A stretch of 64,000 bases of DNA from JBCBKP01 sp038521625. Its GTDB lineage: Bacteria; Planctomycetota; Phycisphaerae; Phycisphaerales; UBA1924. The notes beneath the pieces were generated by a model that did not search any database, was not told the origin of the DNA, and saw nothing but the letters and a program-made list of their open reading frames with translations. Both the position numbers and the translations under genes were made by a program. Positions 19,205 through 26,836 of this stretch are shown piece by piece; the stretch's first letter is position 1; every line of letters begins with the position of its first letter. The stretch is taken from positions 124,001-188,000 of the forward strand of contig JBCBKP010000003.1 in the NCBI GenBank assembly GCA_038521625.1, written 5' to 3'.

Positions 19205-20413
19205 TCAGCGAGGCAGGAATCGCAGGTCGGTCTGAACCCGAGCCTCCAGGCGGGCCCCCTCGGCCGTCAGGGCGACCGAGGCGCCGTCTTCGGCGAACTT
19301 GGACCGCAGCATCGCGAAGCAGATCGACTCGCCCCCGCACATGGGGCTGATGGTGCTGCTGGTAACGATCCCCACCGGATCGCCTTCGGGGTCGGCCTTG
19401 GCGAACACCTGCGTCCCGCCGACCGGCTGGCGGGGGAATCCCTCGGCGTCACGCAGGTTCTCGCCGATCGGGCGGAGCCCGACTAGGCGCTGCTTCGCCT
19501 GACCGCGGGCGTGCATCCGCGCGACGACCTCCTGGCCGAGGAAGCAGCCCTTCGTGAAGCTGACACGGTCGTTCAGGGTCTGCTCGCCCGTCTCGGCCGG
19601 CAGTGAGTCCGAGGAGAAGTCGAGGTTGAACAGCGCGGTGCCGGCCTCGATCCGGGCGGTGTTGTACGCGAGCCACCCGCTGGGTCGGAGCTTCACGCGC
19701 GACGCCAGCGAGCCGTTGCCGGCGTCCTCGTCGTGCGGCTGGCCGGTCTCGACCAGACGCCGGTAGACGTCGCGGGTCCGGTCGGTCTCGATCGTGATCT
19801 CGAGACCGACCTCGCCGGCGCTATCGCACCGCTCGACGACGCACTGGACGCCGTCGATCGAGACGACGGTCGCGCTTCGGTCCGCGAGGTCGCCGATCGG
19901 CGACGCCCGATCACCCGCGGGCTCGGAGACGCCCGCGAGCAGCTCGATCGAGGTGGGCCCGTGCAGAGCCAGGCGGTGCATCCTGTCGGTGACGTCCCGG
20001 ATCTCGACGTCCTCGGTGATCACGTACGCCCCGAGGGATTCGACCACCGATTCGACCGCGTGGACGTCGAGGTCCACGAGCATCCGGTCCCCCAGTTCGG
20101 CGAGGCGGAGATCGCCCACGATCCGCCCGTTACGTCCGAGCCAGAACGACCGCGCGACGCGTCCGGGCGCGAGTTTGCCGACCTCTTGGGTGATCATGTT
20201 GTTCAGGAACGCCAGCCGGTCATCGCCGACGATCTCGATCGTCGCCCTGTGCGGCTGATCGATCAGGACGCAGGCCTTGCGGATCGCGGCGTACTCGAAG
20301 TCGAGCTCGCCGAAGGTCTCGACCAGCTCGACCTGCGAGTCGATCGGGCCGTAGTGCCGGAGCGACGCCTCCGCGAGCGCGTGCGCGTCACGAAGCGGGC
20401 TGACGTGGGCCAT
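19205..20413 (-). CDS. YgfZ/GcvT-like folate-binding protein
   Basis: 402 residues. The family signature KGCFLGQE (family K-G-C-[YF]-x-G-Q-E) lies near residue 300, with the preceding FLNNMITQEV in the N-terminal folate-binding part and a C-terminal GcvT-like barrel. YgfZ proteins use tetrahydrofolate to help iron-sulfur cluster assembly or repair; distinguishing this from a true aminomethyltransferase rests on the Cys motif and absence of other gcv genes. The ATG at 20413 is chosen over an upstream frame because GAGGAGGAG lies about 8 nt before it. It is divergent from the M42 peptidase gene (92 bp apart). Confidence 0.85.
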   Translation of the reverse strand: MAHVSPLRDAHALAEASLRHYGPIDSQVELVETFGELDFEYAAIRKACVLIDQPHRATIEIVGDDRLAFLNNMITQEVGKLAPGRVARSFWLGRNGRIVGDLRLAELGDRMLVDLDVHAVESVVESLGAYVITEDVEIRDVTDRMHRLALHGPTSIELLAGVSEPAGDRASPIGDLADRSATVVSIDGVQCVVERCDSAGEVGLEITIETDRTRDVYRRLVETGQPHDEDAGNGSLASRVKLRPSGWLAYNTARIEAGTALFNLDFSSDSLPAETGEQTLNDRVSFTKGCFLGQEVVARMHARGQAKQRLVGLRPIGENLRDAEGFPRQPVGGTQVFAKADPEGDPVGIVTSSTISPMCGGESICFAMLRSKFAEDGASVALTAEGARLEARVQTDLRFLPR

Positions 20414-20505
20414 CCTGGGCTCCTCCTCTGCCGTTCGGTCGATGGTACGCTGCCCGGCCCCGACCGCGAACCACGCGCGGGATCCACGCACGCCGGAGGC
20501 CACCG

Positions 20506-21609
20506 ATGAACATCGAACTGCTCAAGAAGCTCTGCGAGACCCCCGGCGTTCCGGGACGCGAGGAGCGCGTCCGGGAGCTGATCTTGAAGGAGGTCAAGGG
20601 GCTGTTCGACGAGATCGAGGTCGACCCGCTCGGCTCGCTCATCTGCCTCCGCGACCCCAGGCCCGGCAAGGGCGGCTCGAAGAAGACCGCGAAGAAGACG
20701 ACCAAGAAGGCGGCCCCGGCGCCCGAGGACGAGCCGCTGCGCGTGATGCTGCTCTGCCACATGGACGAGATCGGCTTCTACGTCTCGTCGATCGACGAGA
20801 GCGGCTACCTCTTCGTGAATCCGGCCGGAGGCTTCGACCCCCGGAACCTGTTCTCGCGCCGCGTGAGGGTGATCGGCAAGTCGCAGGAATTCCCGGGTGT
20901 GATGAACCCGGGTGGTCGCCCCGTGCACATCTCGAGCCCGGAGGACCGCAAGAAGGTCCCCGAGGTCAAGGAGTTCTACGTCGACACCGGCATGACCAAG
21001 GAAGATGTCGACAAGCACGTCCGGATCGGCGACCCCATCGTGATGGACGAGCCGCTCATCGAGATGGGCGACAAGGTGGTCTCGAAGGCGCTCGACAACC
21101 GCGTCGCGTGCTGGCTGGGCATCGAGTCGATCCGCAAGCTGCACAAGGCCGGGACCGCGCACGACTGCGAGATCGTGGTGGCGTTCACGACACAGGAAGA
21201 GGTCGGGCTCCGCGGGGCCAAGACCGCCTCGTACACCGTGCAGCCCGACATCGGGATCGGGATCGATGTCACGCTCGCCTGCGACACGCCCGGCGTCCCC
21301 GCCGCAGAGCGAGTGACGACCCAGGGCGAGGGCGTTGCGCTGCACATCAAGGACGCCAGCTTCATCTCGGACCACGAGCTCGTGGATCAGATCGAGGCGA
21401 TCGCCAAGCGCAAGAAGATCAAGCACCAGCGCTCGATACTCGCCGCCGGGGGGCAGGACGGGGCGGCCGCCCAGCAGGCCGCCGCGGGCGCCCGGGCGAT
21501 CGGGCTCACGGTCGGCACCCGGTACATCCACACGGTGACCGAGATGATCGACAAGCGCGATCTCGCCGCCGCGCGAGACCTGATCGCGGCGTACCTGTCT
21601 GAAGCGTGA
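20506..21609 (+). CDS. M42 family metallo-aminopeptidase
   Basis: 367 residues. The tetrahedral aminopeptidase features are visible: CHMDEIGF (first metal-binding His and Asp), the gating ALDNRVACW, TTQEEVGLRGA with the catalytic Glu pair, IGIDVTLA with the metal Asp, and the late GTRYIHTVTE with the last His. These enzymes form dodecameric cages that release N-terminal residues from short peptides. An unusual Lys/Ala-rich stretch (KKTAKKTTKKAAP, about residues 63-76) is inserted before the first metal site. GGAG precedes the ATG. No signal peptide, so cytoplasmic. Confidence 0.92.
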   Translation: MNIELLKKLCETPGVPGREERVRELILKEVKGLFDEIEVDPLGSLICLRDPRPGKGGSKKTAKKTTKKAAPAPEDEPLRVMLLCHMDEIGFYVSSIDESGYLFVNPAGGFDPRNLFSRRVRVIGKSQEFPGVMNPGGRPVHISSPEDRKKVPEVKEFYVDTGMTKEDVDKHVRIGDPIVMDEPLIEMGDKVVSKALDNRVACWLGIESIRKLHKAGTAHDCEIVVAFTTQEEVGLRGAKTASYTVQPDIGIGIDVTLACDTPGVPAAERVTTQGEGVALHIKDASFISDHELVDQIEAIAKRKKIKHQRSILAAGGQDGAAAQQAAAGARAIGLTVGTRYIHTVTEMIDKRDLAAARDLIAAYLSEA

Positions 21610-21668
21610 TTCGGGCCGAGGCGTGATCCGGATCGCGGGCCCGGATGTCGGGTCGGGGTCGATGCCCG

Positions 21669-22247
21669 CTAGGCCGCGGCGCGGCTGGCGCTCTCGATCA
21701 GCTCGAGTGCGCGGCGGACCGGGAACGGCTTCTTTAGGAAGCCGGCGAAGCCGAGCGAGCGGAGTCCGGCCGCCTGCCCGTCGGTGAGCTTCCCGCTCAT
21801 CGCGATGACCCGCGTGTTCTGCGTGGCGTCGGACTGGCTGACCAGCTCGGCCACCTGTCGGCCGTCGTCGTCGCCGACGTGCAGATCGACCAGGACGACG
21901 TTCGGGCGGAAGCGCTCGCACTCGAGGCCGGCCTGGAAGGCCGACGTCGCGCTGCGGACCTCGAAGTCGGTTTGTTCGCCCAGCACGTCGCTCAGCACCT
22001 GCACGACGTCCGGCTCGTGATCGACGATCAGCACCCGTGTCCTGCCGCCGGTGATCCCGTCCATCGGGATCCCGTGGGCCTTCATGAACCGCATGAGCTC
22101 GCCCAGCGGGATCCGACGGTCCTTCGAACCGGGGATGCGATAGCCCTTGAGCTGCCCCGAATCGAACCACTTCGAGACCGTGCGCGGCGCCACGTTGCAG
22201 ATCTTCGCGACTTCGCCGGTCGTCAGGACGTCTCGATCAATCGCCAT
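21669..22247 (-). CDS. Excisionase-type HTH fused to a response-regulator receiver
   Basis: 192 residues. The first about 60 (TTGEVAKICNVAPRTVSKWFDSG, then GYRIPGSKDRRIP) form a winged MerR/excisionase-type DNA-binding domain like that of BldC. Residues about 70-185 are a receiver domain: acidic VDHEP, phospho-acceptor Asp in VVLVDLHVG, AMSGK and LKKPF. The order, DNA-binding first and receiver second, is the reverse of most response regulators. No histidine kinase gene is adjacent, so it is an orphan. It is likely a transcription factor whose DNA binding is controlled by phosphorylation. Confidence 0.82.
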   Translation of the reverse strand: MAIDRDVLTTGEVAKICNVAPRTVSKWFDSGQLKGYRIPGSKDRRIPLGELMRFMKAHGIPMDGITGGRTRVLIVDHEPDVVQVLSDVLGEQTDFEVRSATSAFQAGLECERFRPNVVLVDLHVGDDDGRQVAELVSQSDATQNTRVIAMSGKLTDGQAAGLRSLGFAGFLKKPFPVRRALELIESASRAAA

Positions 22248-22663
22248 GGTGGGGCATCCGTGCTCTCGGGGGCGTTGCGAACTCGGACCTTCTGGGCCCG
22301 CACGGCGTCAGGATCGGCCCAAACCGACCGTGGCTTAACCCATCCTGCCATCACCGAGCAAAGTCAGCCCATCCGTTGCGACCCGGGCAACCGGCCTGGG
22401 CCGATCCTCGGATCGCACGTTGACACCCGCAGGACAGCCGCGGTACCGTTGCCGATCGGTCGGCGGGGGGTCTCGCACTCGGGCCAACCACTCCATCCGC
22501 CCCCGGGGAAGGGTGGGGCGGAACGCCCGCGAGCCCCGGTCGCGACAGGCCGTGCCAGCGACGTAGTAAGGAAGGACCGCTCGGGCCACGAGGGCACGGG
22601 CGACGACAATCGCGACCCCGTCCGAGAAGAGCGGACATCCGCGATCACCAGGAGATGCCGTCG
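22248..22663. other. Intergenic region before the HEAT-repeat gene
   Basis: About 415 bp divergent region between the HTH-receiver gene and the HEAT-repeat gene. It holds a promoter-like pair (22420-22449) and a G-rich leader. Open frames across it are short and show no protein-like composition. Confidence 0.5.
22420..22449 (+). promoter_or_regulatory. Candidate promoter of the HEAT-repeat gene
   Basis: A perfect TTGACA (22420-22425) is followed after 18 bp by TACCGT (22444-22449), a weak -10. It would give a leader of about 205 nt before the start at 22664. Confidence 0.35.
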
Positions 22664-24883
22664 ATGCGATGCCCGAGCCCCAAGGCCCTCTCGGCTGCCG
22701 CCATGATCGCCGCGTCGCTCGCGGGAGCGCCGCTTGCGGGCGCCGCCACGCTCGCGACGCAGCCGGCCGGCAACGCGGATGCCACGCCTCAGCAGCTGCT
22801 GACCGACTTCATCCACTTCATCAACATCGGCCGCTTCGACGTCGCGGGCGGGCTTGGCGCCCAGCTCGCCGGCTCGGTCGCGGGTCCGGTCGAGTTCGTC
22901 GAGCTCGTCGAGCGGAACAACCAGCTCGACCGCTTCCAGGCCGCGATCCAGCGCGGCCGGCGGGTGCCGCAGATCGCCGGGATCGTCGGCGTGCTCGACG
23001 CGCTCTACCAGGAGGGCAGGCTCGCCCGCGCTCGGAACCCCGATGAGGTCGCCCGGAACATCCAGCAGCTCGCCGAGGGCGGGGTCTTCGCCCGCAACCT
23101 GGCCACCCAGCGTCTCGTCGAGGCGGGCGAGTACGCCATGCCTCAGCTCATCGAGACCTTCCTGATCGGCGACGATCCGGGGCTCCGCGTGCGGGTCCGG
23201 CGCGTCATGATCGAGATGGGCCGCGATGCGGTGATCCCGCTGTCGGAGACGCTGGCCGGGGTGGACGCGGCGCGACAGGAGCTGCTGATCGATGTTCTCC
23301 AGGTGCTGGGCTACCGCGCCTGCGTCCCCTATCTCGCCGCGGTCCGCGAGACCACGAGCAACTCCCGCGTCGCGGACGCCGCCGCCCGCGCCATCGAGTC
23401 GCTGAACGGCGATGTCGATGCGCCGTCCTCGGCCCTTTTTGCCGCCCTCGCCGACGCTTATCTCGCCGAGCCTTCGGAGCTCACCAGTTTCGAGGGTGAG
23501 GCGTTCCAGCTTGCTTGGAACTACGACCCGGGCCTCGGCCTGATCCCGACCCCGGTCCGCACGCCGGTCTATCACGAGGCGATGGCGATGCGGAACGCCG
23601 AGCGGGCCCTGACCGGCGACGCGGATCTGCCGGAGACGATCGCGCTCTGGATCGCCGCGAACCTCCGTCGCGAGATCGAGACCCCCGACGGCTACCAGAA
23701 CCCGCTGTACCCGGAGACCCGACGCCCCGCCGAGTACTTCGCGGTCGTTGCCGGCGCCGACATCGGGCGGCGCGTGCTCCGGCGCGCGATCGACGACCGT
23801 GACGCCGAGCTCGCCCGCGACGCGATCGCGGCGCTCCAGCAGACCGCCGGCGTGGACACACTCCTCGGCGCCTCGGCCCTCGGGCGTCGCCCGCTCGTCG
23901 AGTCGCTGACCTTCCCGAGCCGGAGGGTCCGGTACGAGGCCGCCCTGGCGGTTGCCGCGGCGCAGCCGGCGAGCGGCTTCGCGGGCTCCGAGCGGGTCGT
24001 TCCGATCCTGGGGGCGATGGTCCGAGAGGCCGGCAACCGCTTCGCCGTTGTCCTCACGGGCGAAGATACCGAGGCCTACGCCCTTTATCGCGGGGTGCTC
24101 TCGCGGGAGGGGTTCACGGTCCTGCCGCAGGCCCGCCGCGACCTGAGCGAGATCGACGCCGCGATCGCCGAGGCCGCCTCGATCGACCTCGTCCTCACCG
24201 ATCTCCCGTTCGATGGCACGCTCGAGACCGTCGAGCGCGTTCGCGCCAACCCGCGTTTCGGTGTGGCCCCGGTCGTGGCGCTCTCGCAGCCGACCGACAT
24301 CGAGCAGCTCCGGCGCCGTCTCGCGGCGGATCGGGGCCTCGAGCTGCGGCTGAACACGATCGACGCGTCGCAGCTCACCGAGACGATCGACGCGCTGAGC
24401 GAGCGTGTCAGCGGCGGCGCGATCAGCGACGACGAGGCCTCGGAGTACGCCTCCGCGTCGCTCGCGGCCCTGCGTGACCTCGCGATCGCCGGCAACGCGG
24501 CTCTGAACGTTGCCGACGCTGCGGGCTCGCTCATCGCGGCCCTCGACGAGACCTCCGGGCAGACCCGACTCGACGTCGCGGAGGTGCTGGCGCACATCGG
24601 CCAGGATCGGACCCAGGTCGCGCTCGCGGAGGCGGCGCTCGACGCGGGTGGACGCGAGCAGGTCGATCTTCTCGCGAAGGTCGCCGACGCGGCCCGCCGC
24701 TTCGGGAACCTCATCGAGGACCGCCAGGTCCGCAGGCTGACCGAGCTCGCCCAGCGCGGCGACGGCGACAACGCGACGGCCGCGGCCGCGGTGCTCGGCT
24801 CGCTCGGGCTGCGTGGTTTCGACCTGGTCCCGCTCCTGATCGGCGACGCGGGTCAGCCCGCCCGTCGCCTCGGCGCCCGCTGA
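22664..24883 (+). CDS. Exported HEAT-repeat protein with a receiver-like central domain
   Basis: 739 residues. ATG 22664 is preferred to the ATG 9 nt upstream, because AGGAG directly abuts that earlier codon and is correctly spaced for this one. A signal peptide (LSAAAMIAASLAGAPLAGAA) leads into HEAT-like helical repeats at about 75-250 and 560-720 (AMPQLIETFLIG, AVIPLSETLAG, ACVPYLAAVRE). Between them, about residues 460-580, a CheY-like alpha/beta fold is recognisable: FAVVLTGED, VLTDLPFDG with a possible acceptor Asp, PVVALSQP. It heads the block with pseudopilins and secretin, and may serve that export system as a scaffold; this is inference. Confidence 0.7.
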   Translation: MRCPSPKALSAAAMIAASLAGAPLAGAATLATQPAGNADATPQQLLTDFIHFINIGRFDVAGGLGAQLAGSVAGPVEFVELVERNNQLDRFQAAIQRGRRVPQIAGIVGVLDALYQEGRLARARNPDEVARNIQQLAEGGVFARNLATQRLVEAGEYAMPQLIETFLIGDDPGLRVRVRRVMIEMGRDAVIPLSETLAGVDAARQELLIDVLQVLGYRACVPYLAAVRETTSNSRVADAAARAIESLNGDVDAPSSALFAALADAYLAEPSELTSFEGEAFQLAWNYDPGLGLIPTPVRTPVYHEAMAMRNAERALTGDADLPETIALWIAANLRREIETPDGYQNPLYPETRRPAEYFAVVAGADIGRRVLRRAIDDRDAELARDAIAALQQTAGVDTLLGASALGRRPLVESLTFPSRRVRYEAALAVAAAQPASGFAGSERVVPILGAMVREAGNRFAVVLTGEDTEAYALYRGVLSREGFTVLPQARRDLSEIDAAIAEAASIDLVLTDLPFDGTLETVERVRANPRFGVAPVVALSQPTDIEQLRRRLAADRGLELRLNTIDASQLTETIDALSERVSGGAISDDEASEYASASLAALRDLAIAGNAALNVADAAGSLIAALDETSGQTRLDVAEVLAHIGQDRTQVALAEAALDAGGREQVDLLAKVADAARRFGNLIEDRQVRRLTELAQRGDGDNATAAAAVLGSLGLRGFDLVPLLIGDAGQPARRLGAR

Positions 24884-24924
24884 TCGGCAGGCGACCGTCC
24901 GGCAGAGACTGATCGACCGCACAG

Positions 24925-24950
24925 GCCGCCCCGTCCGGGGCGGCTTTCTT
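24925..24950 (+). terminator. Rho-independent terminator after the HEAT-repeat gene
   Basis: Perfect 8-bp stem GCCGCCCC/GGGGCGGC with loop GTCC, then TTTCTT. It begins about 40 bp after the stop at 24883 and separates this gene from the pseudopilin genes. Confidence 0.9.
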
Positions 24951-25224
24951 ATGCGCAATTGGCGTCCGAGGCTTCGCCAGACCGCACAGGCCGCAGACTC
25001 GACGCCCCTTTTCCGCGGTTCGCCTCCCTGACCCAAAGCCGAAACGGGGGGTCGTCGATCCACCTCATGGTCGACGCGCGGACGTGTTGTCCGTGGGTCG
25101 TCAATCCACAGACGCCCGCCGGCGGTTCGTTCGGGGCATGAGGCCCCGGAGCCATCGGGCGTGAGTGGAGGCATAGGGCCGGGTCGGCGCGCAAGAGCCC
25201 GGCCCCGTGTGAGGAGGTTCAGCC
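24951..25224. other. Leader region of the major pseudopilin gene
   Basis: With the terminator this gap is 341 bp. It contains two imperfect direct copies of GGGTCGTC[GA]ATCCAC (25049-25063 and 25095-25109, 46 bp apart) and a stem-loop (25176-25205) just before the ribosome-binding site. No protein gene is supported. Confidence 0.5.
25176..25205 (+). promoter_or_regulatory. Leader stem-loop before the pseudopilin ribosome-binding site
   Basis: GGGCCGGG (25176-25183) pairs perfectly with CCCGGCCC (25198-25205) around a 14-nt loop. The stem ends 6 nt before the GAGGAGG Shine-Dalgarno of the gene at 25225. It could stabilise the mRNA or influence translation. Confidence 0.4.
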
Positions 25225-25659
25225 ATGGCTCAGCAGCGCAGTCGCAAGCAGCTTCGAGGGTTCACGCTCGTCGAGATCCTCATCGTCGTCGTGATCCTCG
25301 GCATTCTCGCCGCCATCGTCGTGCCGCAGTTCACCAACGCGGCCGAGGAGGCCCGCGGCGGCAACCTGGCGTCGCAGATCCGCTCGATCGAGAATCAGCT
25401 CGAGCTCTTCCGGGCCCGAAACGGCGCCTACCCGGACATCGTGGCGGCCGGCTGGGGCAACCCGACCACGCCGGGCACGATGATCGGCGACGGCTACCTC
25501 AAGTCGGCCCCGACCAACCCGTTCAACCAGGCCCAGGGCGTCATCGCCGGCACCGCCGGTGCTGCGACGGCCGGCTGGCACTTCGACGCGGCGACGGGCG
25601 CATTCGGCGCGTCGTACTTCGACGAGGCCAACGGCGTTCCGACGCCGACGACCCCGTAA
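25225..25659 (+). CDS. Major pseudopilin, GspG-like
   Basis: 144 residues. The type III signal is textbook: a short basic leader, then GFTLVEILIVVVILGILAA with the prepilin peptidase site after Gly12 and Glu5 of the mature protein. The body contains SIENQLELFRARNGAYPD and a small C-terminal domain ending in Pro/Thr, the size and shape of GspG. In a type II secretion system GspG builds the pseudopilus that pushes substrates through the secretin. Strong GAGGAGG ribosome site. The hairpin at 25703-25722 after it could lower read-through to the minor pseudopilin. No prepilin peptidase or ATPase gene is in the window. Confidence 0.9.
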   Translation: MAQQRSRKQLRGFTLVEILIVVVILGILAAIVVPQFTNAAEEARGGNLASQIRSIENQLELFRARNGAYPDIVAAGWGNPTTPGTMIGDGYLKSAPTNPFNQAQGVIAGTAGAATAGWHFDAATGAFGASYFDEANGVPTPTTP

Positions 25660-25702
25660 CGCACGACCCGCGGCCCCGCGGCCGCTGTTCAGGATCCGCC
25701 CC

Positions 25703-25722
25703 GCCCGGCCCAGCGGCCGGGC
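25703..25722 (+). terminator. Attenuator-like hairpin between the two pseudopilin genes
   Basis: GCCCGGCC/GGCCGGGC with loop CAGC, perfect 8 bp, followed by a pyrimidine-rich but not T-only stretch. Position between the GspG-like and minor pseudopilin genes suggests partial termination or mRNA 3'-end protection. Confidence 0.45.
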
Positions 25723-25769
25723 GTCGGCCTTCGTTCTCGCCTCGTTCTCGGAACGGAAGGGGACCCGCG

Positions 25770-26327
25770 ATGCACGGCAGACCCCGATTCCGGCGAGGCT
25801 CTCGTCACGGCTTCACGCTCGTCGAACTGTTGATCGTCGTGGTCATCATCGGCGCCGCTGCGGCGATGGCGATCCCGACGTTCGTCTCGATCGACGCGTT
25901 GCGGACGCGTTCGGCCGCCCAGGCGATCGCCGGCGACATCCTGTTCGCGCAGAGCGAGGCGGTCGCGTTCCAGCAGCAGCGTGCAATCGTGTTCGACACG
26001 ACGAACAACACCTACACGCTGGTGGCCGTGGACGGCACGACGATCGATCCGGCGACCGACGCGCTGGCCAAGGCGTCGGGACCGGGCGGGCGTTTCGAGG
26101 TCTCGATGAGCGATCAGGCTTTCCGGGGCTCGACGATCTCTGCGCCGTCGTTCGACGGCACGAACGTGCTGGTGTTCGACGCGCTGGGGACGCCTGTTCT
26201 CGGGCCCGGCTCGGACACGCCCGGCGCCGGCGGTTCGGTTGAGATCGTGGGTCCGGAAGACCGATACCGGGTCCTGGTCTCGGCGTTTACGGGCTCGGTC
26301 TCCGTCGAGCGCGTGCCCGGGCCCTGA
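25770..26327 (+). CDS. Minor pseudopilin, GspH-like
   Basis: 185 residues from ATG 25770, preceded by GGAAGGGG. The leader is basic and the hydrophobic stretch GFTLVELLIVVVIIGAAAAM has the Gly cleavage site and Glu5. The body (RTRSAAQAIAGDILFAQSEAVAFQQ, then beta strands such as RAIVFDTTNNTYTL) follows the GspH/FimT pattern. It follows the major pseudopilin by 110 bp and belongs to the same export or pilus machine. Confidence 0.85.
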   Translation: MHGRPRFRRGSRHGFTLVELLIVVVIIGAAAAMAIPTFVSIDALRTRSAAQAIAGDILFAQSEAVAFQQQRAIVFDTTNNTYTLVAVDGTTIDPATDALAKASGPGGRFEVSMSDQAFRGSTISAPSFDGTNVLVFDALGTPVLGPGSDTPGAGGSVEIVGPEDRYRVLVSAFTGSVSVERVPGP

Positions 26328-26369
26328 TTTTGCGCCCGGGGGGGCGGGATCGCTGACGAGGGAATCGCG

Positions 26370-26660
26370 TTGCGGAAGAGCACCAACGAATCGGGCCGGC
26401 CTCGCCGGCGGCACTCGGCCGCGCGTGCCGGTGTGGCGATGTTCGGGCTGGCGCTCTTCGCCGGCATGCTCTTCTGGACCAAGCTGCGTCTCGTGCATCA
26501 CATCCCGCGCAGCGCGTACGCCGACCCGGATCAGCGAGCCCCGGAGGCGGACGATCGCGCGCCGGAATCGACACACGACGAGCCCGCCGAGGGCGACCAC
26601 TCGGCTCCCCCGAGCTCCGGGGGAGACGGCGGGTTCTCGGTCGAGCCGCCGCGCCGCTAA
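26370..26660 (+). CDS. Small single-span membrane protein in the export block
   Basis: 96 residues from TTG 26370, with GAGGGAA upstream. A basic N-terminus (RPRRRHSAARAG) leads into one hydrophobic helix (about 22-38, VAMFGLALFAGMLFW), then an acidic Asp/Glu/Pro-rich tail outside the membrane. No family recognised. Its place between pseudopilin and secretin genes suggests an accessory role there, comparable in layout to GspC-like linkers, but it is too short and lacks a GspC domain. Confidence 0.55.
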   Translation: MRKSTNESGRPRRRHSAARAGVAMFGLALFAGMLFWTKLRLVHHIPRSAYADPDQRAPEADDRAPESTHDEPAEGDHSAPPSSGGDGGFSVEPPRR

Positions 26661-26836
26661 CAGCGTCGCGGATCGCCCTGCGCCGGCGCATCGCGCACAG
26701 GGCGCAGAATCGCGCAGGTCTCCTCGGTCGTCGCAGACCGACGCCGGCTCGTCAAACTGCGTAAGGCAACCGCGATCGGGGGTTTGCGCCGCCCGATGTT
26801 GGGAACCGACACGTTGTCTGCGTGGAGGGAGTGCCA

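Noticed and set aside
22364..25174. Minus-strand frame of 936 codons opposite the HEAT-repeat gene
   Set aside because: Shadow of the real gene; runs over a clear terminator and intergenic sequence and has Arg-rich translation.
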